A stretch of 64,000 nucleotides of DNA from NCBI RefSeq assembly GCF_900095385.1, contig NZ_FMID01000055.1, forward strand, positions 22,360-86,359, given 5' to 3'. Position 1 is the first letter of the stretch; each line of letters begins with the position of its first letter. The stretch comes from Methanoculleus chikugoensis (lineage in GTDB: Archaea; Halobacteriota; Methanomicrobia; Methanomicrobiales; Methanoculleaceae). The notes under the pieces were generated by a model. It did not search any database, was not told where the DNA came from, and saw only the letters and a program-made list of their open reading frames with translations. This document shows positions 34,083 through 41,715 of the stretch, piece after piece. The position numbers and the translations under genes are program-made.

Positions 34083-34916
34083 TTACCAGGCATAGACTGC
34101 TCCTCGGGAGGCATAGTTGCGAACGTTGAGTATCTGCTCGAGCAGGTCTGTACTCACCATGTCAATGGGATATTCTCGAAAAGGATATTGGGTATTCTGG
34201 AATATGTTTCCGGATGGAGCGATCATCAGGTACGAATCTCGCATGAGATCTGCTGATTCAAAAACAGGCAGTTCTCCCGTGCGCAACAGAGTACCTTCAT
34301 GCCTTATTTTGAATTCCTGAAATTCGTCCTGGGTTATCGCCAGCGGGATTACTGCATGATCGTTCTGACCCCTTACGTGCAGGAATTGGAAGACTTTCCA
34401 CCTGTGAGGATCGAGTGCCCGGATCAGCTCCGACAGATCCTCCTGGAATGTAAATTTCGTCACTGTGGTGTTTATTTTGAGTTTCATCCCGAGTTTGTGC
34501 ACAATCCGGGCAACTTCGATTGCATGCTGAACATGCGTACCGTCTCCGCGTCCAAGGGTCTTTTCAACCAAATCCGAAGCCGAATCAATGGACAGCCCGA
34601 TCCAATCCACATGAGTGGACAGGCGGTTCAGGGCGTTTTCATCAAGGAGAGACCCGTTGGTTGTGATGCTAACGACAAGCCCCATCTTTTTTGCCGCTGC
34701 AACGGCATCATAGATCAGGCTGCTACACATCGGCTCGCCGCCGACAAAGTTGATCTTTTCAATGCCCAACCGAACAAGGTGCTTAAGAACATAGAGCGCT
34801 TTCTCGCGCGATCTCAACTCACCGGTGAGTTTCTGCATGCAGCAGAAAGAGCAGTTATAGTTGCACGCGGAAGTGAAATGCCAGTTTGCTGATTTGACAT
34901 TAACCGTGGCCGACAT
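34083..34916 (-). CDS. Prokaryotic viperin (radical SAM antiviral enzyme)
   Basis: 277 residues. Viperins convert CTP, GTP or UTP into 3'-deoxy-3',4'-didehydro nucleotides that stop viral RNA synthesis. Seen here: the radical SAM cysteines C18/C22/C25 in ANWHFTSACNYNCSFC and KINFVGGEP (54-62). Also TTNGSLL (85-91), SIDS (109-112), GRGDG (122-126), LKINTTV (146-152) and RWKVFQ (172-177), with a final RGAVYAW that parallels the C-terminal GGKYIW of animal viperin. The set distinguishes viperin from MoaA and other radical SAM enzymes, which lack KINF and RWKVFQ. No nucleotide kinase is next to it; nucleotide preference cannot be read. Divergent from the 555-residue unknown gene with a 145-base shared promoter region. 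Confidence 0.92.
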   Translation of the reverse strand: MSATVNVKSANWHFTSACNYNCSFCCMQKLTGELRSREKALYVLKHLVRLGIEKINFVGGEPMCSSLIYDAVAAAKKMGLVVSITTNGSLLDENALNRLSTHVDWIGLSIDSASDLVEKTLGRGDGTHVQHAIEVARIVHKLGMKLKINTTVTKFTFQEDLSELIRALDPHRWKVFQFLHVRGQNDHAVIPLAITQDEFQEFKIRHEGTLLRTGELPVFESADLMRDSYLMIAPSGNIFQNTQYPFREYPIDMVSTDLLEQILNVRNYASRGAVYAW

Positions 34917-35061
34917 ACAAGAAAGAGATATGCCATTGAGGTATAAATTAAATCCAAGGCGTAATTGGAATCTATTACTGTTTTACACATGGCAAGTATT
35001 TATATAGGGACTCATGTAACCGATCAACACACGTGGATATCAACCACCTCATGGAGTCATT
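34917..35061. promoter_or_regulatory. Divergent promoter region of the viperin / unknown gene pair
   Basis: 145 A/T-rich bases between two outward-facing starts. A TATA-like TATTTATATAGG lies at about 34997-35008 for the plus-strand gene and an ATTTAATTTATACC box (minus strand) at about 34940-34953 for viperin. GGAG at 35052-35055 serves the plus-strand ATG at 35062. Coordinated induction is possible. Confidence 0.5.
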
Positions 35062-36729
35062 ATGAGTAAATCCAGTACGATTACCGAGAAAGGCTGGTGG
35101 ATCCTCAAACTTTTCATTATCCGTGAAGGGCTGGCGCAAAGGGATTACAAATACAACCCATTCAGGACAGAGACACCTGAATATCTTCTTCCAACAGAGC
35201 ACTTCTACTCATATCCAAGGCACATCAACTTCATGCTCGATCATAAGGTAAGTGTCCCTACCGCTTCAAGTTGGTGCGAGAAATTCCATAAGATGGGACT
35301 ACTCAAGAAAGAGTCAAGACGGACGGGATTTGGCCGTGCCTTCCAAAAGACACAGCATTATTACATCAACCCGGATCTCGATGCGTTTAAACAGATTCTG
35401 AACATTACTATCGAGCATTCATTGCCTCGTGAGTTGACGAAGCTCTTCGGCGAGTATTATTTCCAGAGCAGAATCAGCGAATCTCTCATTCGGGAGATAT
35501 TGTTCGCAAAGGGCGTGAAGATGCTCACTGTAATCAACATGTTCGATTGGGAGCCACATGAGGCTGAAGAGGTTTTCTGGATATGGAAAGCTGAAACTGA
35601 TCAGACATTTCAGGAACTTCAACAAGCATATGTTGCGCATTTCTATGAAAAGAATAAGGAATCGTGGGATTTTGCGACATCAAACCGCTGGAACCAGTTA
35701 ACATGCATGCAGATCAAGATACCCGTATTCCCCGCTGATATGGATACGGGCGAGCAAATGGAGCGTATCAGGGAGAATTTCGGATCAGAACCCTTCAGAC
35801 TTTACGATAATCAGCTCCCGTATCTGGATTACGCTAGTTTCCTTCGAGATTATCAACGGTTGCATGAATACAATTTTCTCATCCTTCCCATCCTTGCCCT
35901 CATCAAAGTCTCACCGAATGCCTGTCTTTACTTTCTTTCACAGAACTGGCAGGGATTTACGTTTTCCGTGGAACTCTTCTACGGTGGCCAGAAGGGACCA
36001 TCCTGCGACCTGCTGGTCAACCTCTTTTTCCTTGCAATTAACGATATGACTCAAAATCCTCGAACACCGCTCAATTCGATTGTAAGCCGGATACACTTCC
36101 GTGATATCCCACGCGAATTGGATTCCAAAGGCAACCTCACAACAGAAAACGCACTTGCCGCAGTATACTTGAAAAATTACCACACTTTATATTATGACGT
36201 TGGTTTTTCAACAAAGGGGGTTGAATCATCAGGCATAACCCCTATCCCGTATCAGCAAAACGCCCAGCAATCCGAAGGTCTAGCCTTCTGGATCAAGACC
36301 TGGCTGAAGAGGCAATACGCCATGTGGTACCAGGAGATAGAAATTAAGGATTTCCTGCGTCTCATTGAACTTTTGCAGAGCGATGATCCTATCGGCACCA
36401 GACTACGGGAGCGATTTCCGAACAGGATGAAAAACATCCTCTCTGCATATGATAAGCAAAAAATTCCGGGCGAACAATTCAAGAAATACCTCCTTAACGA
36501 GTTGAATAACGTGCTAGAATGCAAAGACCTTTACAATGAAAAAGCGTTCGCCCACATCACGCTTAGCGAAACCACTCAAGAATTGCTGGAATGCATCCTG
36601 GACGAGAAAGAATGGGTTGATGATCCGTGGGGTCTTAAAGATATGGAAGTAATTCAGGTCAATCGGCGCCTCCTCGACGAAGCGTTCCCGGATATTTTCT
36701 CAGAGCTGGGATCAAGGAGGTGGTTTTAG
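35062..36729 (+). CDS. Unrecognised 555-residue protein with N-terminal winged-helix-like domain
   Basis: I recognise no family. The first 110 residues look like a winged helix: WWILKLFIIREGL, then HKVSVPTASSWCEKFHKMGLL (helix-turn-helix-like) and KKESRRTGFGRAFQKTQHYYI (basic wing). The remaining 440 residues are mixed helix/strand with many aromatic residues, no membrane span (one hydrophobic stretch, FLILPILALIKVSP, about 273-286, is short) and no nuclease, kinase or ATPase motif I can see. GGAG precedes the ATG at 35062. It is divergent from viperin and A/T-rich like it, so the two probably arrived together. A regulator-effector role in defence is inference. Confidence 0.75.
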   Translation: MSKSSTITEKGWWILKLFIIREGLAQRDYKYNPFRTETPEYLLPTEHFYSYPRHINFMLDHKVSVPTASSWCEKFHKMGLLKKESRRTGFGRAFQKTQHYYINPDLDAFKQILNITIEHSLPRELTKLFGEYYFQSRISESLIREILFAKGVKMLTVINMFDWEPHEAEEVFWIWKAETDQTFQELQQAYVAHFYEKNKESWDFATSNRWNQLTCMQIKIPVFPADMDTGEQMERIRENFGSEPFRLYDNQLPYLDYASFLRDYQRLHEYNFLILPILALIKVSPNACLYFLSQNWQGFTFSVELFYGGQKGPSCDLLVNLFFLAINDMTQNPRTPLNSIVSRIHFRDIPRELDSKGNLTTENALAAVYLKNYHTLYYDVGFSTKGVESSGITPIPYQQNAQQSEGLAFWIKTWLKRQYAMWYQEIEIKDFLRLIELLQSDDPIGTRLRERFPNRMKNILSAYDKQKIPGEQFKKYLLNELNNVLECKDLYNEKAFAHITLSETTQELLECILDEKEWVDDPWGLKDMEVIQVNRRLLDEAFPDIFSELGSRRWF

Positions 36730-36840
36730 CGAGATCCCTGATTCTAAGAGGTAATTGCGGGCAAGGGCAAGTTACAGTAATCCAATGTGAGGCATACCGG
36801 GGAAATAGCTCTTGTCCGCTTTCTCAAAATTACCACTAAA

Positions 36841-36871
36841 ATCGCTTACCCAACAGCGCTATGTTGGCGAT
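36841..36871. terminator. Strong hairpin between convergent genes
   Basis: Inner stem CCAACA-GCGCTA-TGTTGG (36850-36867) flanked by ATCGC/GCGAT, followed by TTATAATT. It lies between the 555-residue gene and the convergent 42-residue ORF, and could end transcription in both directions or be an ancient recombination site. Confidence 0.45.
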
Positions 36872-36888
36872 TATAATTGATCTTTCAT

Positions 36889-37017
36889 CTACTTAAAAAA
36901 AACATCATCTGCAGTTGGAAGACCCAGATAATTAAGGTAATGAGCCAACCCTTTCGAAAAACCTTCAAAATCTGTTGAAATCAGGTTAGGCTCGTATGCA
37001 ACTAATCCTTCATCCAT
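36889..37017 (-). CDS. Small ORF downstream of the DUF262 gene
   Basis: 42 residues (MDEGLVAYEPNLISTDFEGF, then SKGLAHYLNYLGLPTADDVFFK). It begins 29 bases after the DUF262 stop and has an excellent ribosome site (GGAGCGGAGGCAACAAG before ATG). Acidic, soluble, with a helical centre. The size and position suit an antitoxin, a phage-sensing accessory or a truncated gene. No family recognised. Confidence 0.55.
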   Translation of the reverse strand: MDEGLVAYEPNLISTDFEGFSKGLAHYLNYLGLPTADDVFFK

Positions 37018-37045
37018 CTTGTTGCCTCCGCTCCAGTAACGTTCC

Positions 37046-38815
37046 TTAAATTGCCTCAAATCCCTGCCTGATGATCGCGGCCATCAGCTTGCGCCGCTGC
37101 TCAAGGAAGTCCTGATACGGAAGGTGTTCCCAATCTTCGGGCAGGGCATGCATGGCATGCATCGCCCTCCACTCGTCATCGGAGTAGAGTTTCTGCCTGC
37201 GGATCATCGTGACATAATCGGCCGGTGCCATATCGCTGATCCTGATATTGTCGGGCCATTCTACAAATGCCAGGTTGGCAATCTGGTTGATCCGGGTCAT
37301 GTCTGTAACGCCCTCTCGTTCGAGCCATGCTCTCGGGAAGAGGTGGTGGCGGTCGATGAACTTCTTCTTCGCCTGAATAGTCGGATCCATCAGATCGGCA
37401 AGATACTTGTTTGAGAAGAGCACCGGTGTCTTCAATTTAATCTGCGCTGCATAGAACGCAAAAAGAAGAGGGTGTCGGGTCGAAGAGGAGACCAGGTTGT
37501 TCGGGATGGTGATCTGCCAGAAGTCGCTGGTAAGAGTGTTTGTGATAATCCCTTCAAGTGTTTGCACGAACTCTTCGGCGGTATTGAGATCTTTAATCAG
37601 GTTCAGATCGCCATCCATCACCGATTCCGGCGATCCGGTATACCTTCCCGAGAGAATGACCGCATAGAACCATCGCGGGATAAGCCGGTCAAGAACATGT
37701 TGGGGCAGGTTGAAGCGATGCCTGCCAAGGATGTAGAATACGTAGGTATAGATCAGGGATGTCTGCGATGAGATCAGGTCACCGCTTCTGAACCCGGCAC
37801 CGACAAGCGACGCGAAGAACTGGTGCCAGTTCGTCAGGTCGAGCACCTGCCGCTGGGCCTTGCGGAGTTTTGCAAACTGCTCGTCGCGCTTTGCATCGGA
37901 ATATTCACCAGTGGTAAGATCCTTGCCCCTCAGCACCTGGTAGACGCTCTTGAGGCGACCACGGGAGAAGGCAAGAGCGACAGATACCCGGAGGAGTTGG
38001 TCAGGAGATGGCTGGATGAAGTGGTTATAGGGTGAAGGGCCCATGCCCGGTGTGGCAGGGAACCGGCACCTAAAGCAGAAATCTTCCAGTTCTTTTCGCA
38101 GATCCTCTCCAAAGACGGAAAGCAGTGTCAGAATAAAGTCCGCCTGATTGAGAGTTACGCCTTGGCTGTTGATCCGGACAAATATATCTGCGACCTGCTC
38201 CTCATCGACCGACGAGGCGATCTCAAGAGCGGTGAACGGGTACTTCTGAAGATCGAAGAGCCGATCCAGATTATGACTAATCTTTTCTTCCTCTTCACCC
38301 GAAATATCTCGTTTTTCACTGAGGGCCTGCAAGAAATCCTTTATGATACTATAACTCGACCTGCCGTCCGCCCAGATTGCTGAGATATCGGGGATGTACT
38401 CGGGATCCTTCCGGATTGCCGCGTCGCACACCTCGAACGTCCCATTGGCAGGACAGAACGCGATCTCAATTCGCTTCTCCCTGTAATCTCCATCTTTCAC
38501 CGATTTCCCGCGGAAGACCGAGTAAAGCGAGGTGAGCCGTTGCTGACCGTCGATGATGAGCAGGCTCGGAACGTTGTGAGCCTTCTCAGAGAGGCCAATC
38601 TGCCTGACATCGGTTCTTGAGGGATTAGCCCAGAAGAGGAGATAACCGACCGGGAAGCCCTGGTACATAGAGTCGAAAAGATCTCTAACCTTCGTTGACG
38701 ACCAGACAAACGGCCGCTGGATATCCGGCAGACCGATGTCGCCGAGGTCGATATAATGGAGCAGGCTGGAGAGGTCCATATCCACCCGCTTGAATACTGT
38801 TCTATCGTCATTCAT
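37046..38815 (-). CDS. DUF262/HNH protein (GmrSD-type restriction family)
   Basis: 589 residues from the ATG at 38815 (MNDDRTVFKRVDMD). N-terminal DUF262 shows PDIQRPFVWSSTKVRDLFDS, GFPVGYLLFW and IIDGQQRLTSLYSVFRG, the DGQQR loop that binds or hydrolyses nucleotide in GmrS, SspE and BrxU. The C-terminal region has an HNH-like nuclease signature DRHHLFPRAWL ... NQIANLAFV (about 487-520). Relatives are type IV restriction enzymes attacking modified phage DNA, or nickases in other systems. The open frame continues 89 codons upstream but without recognisable domain; a Met four codons earlier (38827) is an alternative. Operon with the 42-residue ORF. Confidence 0.88.
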   Translation of the reverse strand: MNDDRTVFKRVDMDLSSLLHYIDLGDIGLPDIQRPFVWSSTKVRDLFDSMYQGFPVGYLLFWANPSRTDVRQIGLSEKAHNVPSLLIIDGQQRLTSLYSVFRGKSVKDGDYREKRIEIAFCPANGTFEVCDAAIRKDPEYIPDISAIWADGRSSYSIIKDFLQALSEKRDISGEEEEKISHNLDRLFDLQKYPFTALEIASSVDEEQVADIFVRINSQGVTLNQADFILTLLSVFGEDLRKELEDFCFRCRFPATPGMGPSPYNHFIQPSPDQLLRVSVALAFSRGRLKSVYQVLRGKDLTTGEYSDAKRDEQFAKLRKAQRQVLDLTNWHQFFASLVGAGFRSGDLISSQTSLIYTYVFYILGRHRFNLPQHVLDRLIPRWFYAVILSGRYTGSPESVMDGDLNLIKDLNTAEEFVQTLEGIITNTLTSDFWQITIPNNLVSSSTRHPLLFAFYAAQIKLKTPVLFSNKYLADLMDPTIQAKKKFIDRHHLFPRAWLEREGVTDMTRINQIANLAFVEWPDNIRISDMAPADYVTMIRRQKLYSDDEWRAMHAMHALPEDWEHLPYQDFLEQRRKLMAAIIRQGFEAI

Positions 38816-39071
38816 GCCTATCGCCATAGAAAGTGTGCAAATCCGCTCCTCCGTATAATTAGAGGTGAGATTCAGCCATTCGAGACGGAATAGAATGTGA
38901 TTAGAGCAAGTGGGCTTTACTGTTTGCATTTGCTCCGGACAGAGGGGAAGCGATTGGACACATATAGGCGTGACCATGGTCCGGTAGGATGAATTGGGAT
39001 ACGTCATATCGGGATACGTTATCAGCAAACCCGGAGAGCCAAGAACTCTCAAATGGGAACTCTCGTAAGGA

Positions 39072-39365
39072 TCAACGCTCATCGCCCCGAGCGTCCCCGT
39101 GCAGAGCCCTCCGCACCTCGGGCTCCCGGTCTTTTACCGCCTGCATCGGCGCAAGGCGGGCGCGGGGAGCGTCGAGGCTCCCGAGGAGCGCCCGGGCTGT
39201 CCTCGCACGAGCGTTGTAACGCCGATCGGAGAGACGGGCAAGGAGCGGGTCGACCGCCGCCCGATCCCCGATAGCCTCCGGCACCTCGACGGCACAGAGG
39301 ACGACCTCATCGTGGGGCGAAGGCCCGACCCCAAACCCACCGGACCGATCTCCCGACGCAGCCAT
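39072..39365 (-). pseudogene. HEAT-repeat remnant
   Basis: About 97 residues from the Met at 39365. Only the C-terminal half is repeat-like (EAIGDRAAVDPLLARLSDRRYNARARTARALLGSLD, read in parts, then EVRRALHGD). It resembles the HEAT protein at 14642 but is short and irregular, and its end runs toward the DUF262 region. Probably a decayed or island-truncated gene; coding cannot be excluded. Confidence 0.45.
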
Positions 39366-39617
39366 AGATATCCCCGTTACTCCGGAATTTTGGAAATCCA
39401 AAGAGGCAGCATAGGAATCCAGGAAACCATAGGAACTCCGCGGGGGATTTGTCATGTAGAATCATTACAAAACCTATAAAGCCGATCTGGTAACACGCTT
39501 TAAGGTTCATACCGATTATCGGTTTGGCTTTCCGGGAGACGGTTCATATGCCGGGGAACCTGAACTGCAGAATCATAAAGATGCTCGAATAGACAGTCAC
39601 AACATGAGGCGACAACC

Positions 39618-41660
39618 ATGGCAAAAAGAATGCTGAGCGAGTTCGAATCATACGATCTCCTGAAACAATACGGGGTACCGGTGCCCGAACACGCGATCGT
39701 CAAGAATCCTGCAGAAGCAGGCAAGGCGGCGGAGAAGATCGGGTTTCCGGTCGTCATGAAGATCCACTCGCCCCAGATCGTCCACAAGAGCGATGCCGGC
39801 GGCGTTATCGTCAGTATATCCTCAAAGCAGGCTGCTGAAGAGGCATTCAACAAGATCGTCGCAAACGCCAAGGCATACAACCCCGATGCCGAGATCAAGG
39901 GCGTCATCGTCGAGCAGCAGGCGGCGCCGGGGCTTGAACTGATCATCGGCGGGAAGACCGACCCGGCGTTCGGGAAGGTGCTCACCTTCGGTATGGGGGG
40001 CACCCTCGTCGAGTTGATGAAGGACGTCACCCTGCGGATCCTGCCGATCACCGAGGAGACCATCCGGCAGATGATCAGGGAGATCCACGGCTACCCGATG
40101 ATCCAGGGTTACCGGGGGTCGAAACCGCGGGATGAGGAGACGCTCGTCAAGATCATGTGGGCGATCAACTGCTTCTTCGCCGAGAACACCAACGTCGTGG
40201 AGTTCGACATCAACCCGGTCAGACTGTATGAGTCGGGAGCCTGCATCGTCGACGCCCGTATCTTCGTCGACGACGAGGCGGTCGATAAGGTGGCGAAAGA
40301 GCGGCCCTTCGTGCCGGTCGAGTACTTCACCCCCCGGTCGATCGCGGTCGTCGGAGCCTCGTCCGAACCCAAGAAGATGGGCTACGCCGTGATGCACAAC
40401 CTCCTCCACTTCCCCGGACAGCTCTACCCGGTGAACAACAAGCGCCCGGAGGTCCAGGGGCTCAAAGCGTATGCCTCCATCCTCGATATCCCGAACCCCG
40501 TCGATATGGCGGTCATCACCGTCCCGGCCAAGCACGTCCCGAGCGTCATCGAGGAGTGCGGGCAGAAGGGCGTCGTCATGGCGGTCATCATCACCGCCGG
40601 GTTCAAGGAGATGGGCGAGGGAGGAAAAGCGCTCGAGGACCGGGTCATGGAGATCGCAAAGCGTTACGGCACCCGGATCATCGGCCCGAACTGCCTCGGC
40701 CTGATCATCCCCCCGAAGGGCATCGACACCACCTACGTCCACGAGTCGCCGAAACCCGGCAACATCGCCTTCATCTCCCAGAGCGGGGCCATCGTCAACA
40801 CGGTGGTCGACTGGAGCATCAAACAGGACATCGGGTTCTCCGTCGTCGTCTCGGTGGGCAACCAGGCCGACCTCAACTTCATCGACTACCTCAGGTTCGT
40901 GGAGCGCGACCCCAAGACCAAGGGCATCATCCTCTACATCGAGGAGATCCAGGACGGCAAGACCTTTATGAAGGTGGTCAACGAGGTCTCGAGGACCAAA
41001 CCCGTCGTGGCGATCAAGTCCGGTTCGTCGGTGAAAGGGCAGCAGGCGGCCTCGTCCCACACGGGTTCGCTCTCGGGGTCGTACGACGTCTACATGGAAG
41101 CCTTCCGCGAGTCCGGCGTGATCCCCGTCCACACCCTGTCCGGCACCTTCCAGGTCGCAGAGATGCTGTCGAGCCCGAAGGGCTACCCCCGCGGCAAGCG
41201 GGCGGTCGTGATCACGAACGCCGGTGGGTTCGCCGTTCTCTCCTCCGACTACGCCGAGCGCTACGGCATCGACCTGATCACCCTCCCGCCGAAGGTCTTG
41301 AAAGAACTCAACGAACTCCTGCCCGATTTCTGGAACAAGAACAACCCGATCGACCTCCTCGGCGACGCCAACGAAAAGCGGTTCGAACAGACGTTCAACA
41401 CGCTCGTCAAATACCAGGACTGCTGGGACATCGCCTTCGTCGTCGGGTTCCCGAACCTCGTCATCGGGTCGGAACAGCTCGCAAACCAGATCATCCGGTT
41501 CTCCGAGAAGACCGAGAACATGATCGTCGGGACGCTGCTCGGCGGCGACTCGATGGAACGGGGCCGTAAGATCCTCAAGGAGAACGGCATCCCGCTCTTC
41601 GACGAACTCGACTTCACCTTCCGGGTTATGGGGAGAATCCTCTGGCAGAGGTTCCGGTAA
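39618..41660 (+). CDS. ADP-forming acetyl/acyl-CoA synthetase (beta-alpha fusion)
   Basis: 680 residues. Converts acyl-CoA + ADP + Pi to acid + CoA + ATP, or the reverse. The order is beta then alpha. An ATP-grasp domain (about 1-225, PVVMKIHSPQIVHKSDAGGV) is followed by the CoA-binding Rossmann domain (RSIAVVGASSEPKKMG, about 238-) and the ligase domain. GPNCLGLI and SSHTGSLSGSYD lie in the second half; the His of SHTGSLSG is the phosphorylated residue in this family. Chain specificity is not readable. A CCTATAAAG patch near 39473 could be the promoter. Confidence 0.93.
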   Translation: MAKRMLSEFESYDLLKQYGVPVPEHAIVKNPAEAGKAAEKIGFPVVMKIHSPQIVHKSDAGGVIVSISSKQAAEEAFNKIVANAKAYNPDAEIKGVIVEQQAAPGLELIIGGKTDPAFGKVLTFGMGGTLVELMKDVTLRILPITEETIRQMIREIHGYPMIQGYRGSKPRDEETLVKIMWAINCFFAENTNVVEFDINPVRLYESGACIVDARIFVDDEAVDKVAKERPFVPVEYFTPRSIAVVGASSEPKKMGYAVMHNLLHFPGQLYPVNNKRPEVQGLKAYASILDIPNPVDMAVITVPAKHVPSVIEECGQKGVVMAVIITAGFKEMGEGGKALEDRVMEIAKRYGTRIIGPNCLGLIIPPKGIDTTYVHESPKPGNIAFISQSGAIVNTVVDWSIKQDIGFSVVVSVGNQADLNFIDYLRFVERDPKTKGIILYIEEIQDGKTFMKVVNEVSRTKPVVAIKSGSSVKGQQAASSHTGSLSGSYDVYMEAFRESGVIPVHTLSGTFQVAEMLSSPKGYPRGKRAVVITNAGGFAVLSSDYAERYGIDLITLPPKVLKELNELLPDFWNKNNPIDLLGDANEKRFEQTFNTLVKYQDCWDIAFVVGFPNLVIGSEQLANQIIRFSEKTENMIVGTLLGGDSMERGRKILKENGIPLFDELDFTFRVMGRILWQRFR

Positions 41661-41715
41661 GAACCTCTCCCGAAACAATTCTTTTCTGTCTGCTCCGGCA
41701 CTTGTTCCGGAATGT

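Larger units (their letters stand above)
33800..37050. mobile_element. AT-richer accessory (defence) island
   Basis: Base composition drops clearly compared with both flanks, and codon use changes (many A/T-ending codons). It contains a seed-maturation-like peptide, viperin, an unknown 555-residue protein and a 42-residue ORF, with the DUF262 gene (intermediate composition) adjoining to about 38.8 kb. The left border is a cut-short ORF at the MFS gene; the right is a HEAT-repeat remnant. No integrase, transposase or clear att repeats were seen, so the mode of acquisition is unknown. Confidence 0.6.

Noticed and set aside
34083..34916. Molybdenum cofactor enzyme MoaA as identity of the radical SAM gene
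   Set aside because: MoaA has a second C-terminal cluster site and a GG tail, both absent; KINF and RWKVFQ point to viperin.
38816..39082. N-terminal extension of the DUF262 protein to 39082
   Set aside because: The 89 extra codons have no domain-like pattern and start codon context is poor; DUF262 proteins normally begin shortly before the IQRPFVW segment.
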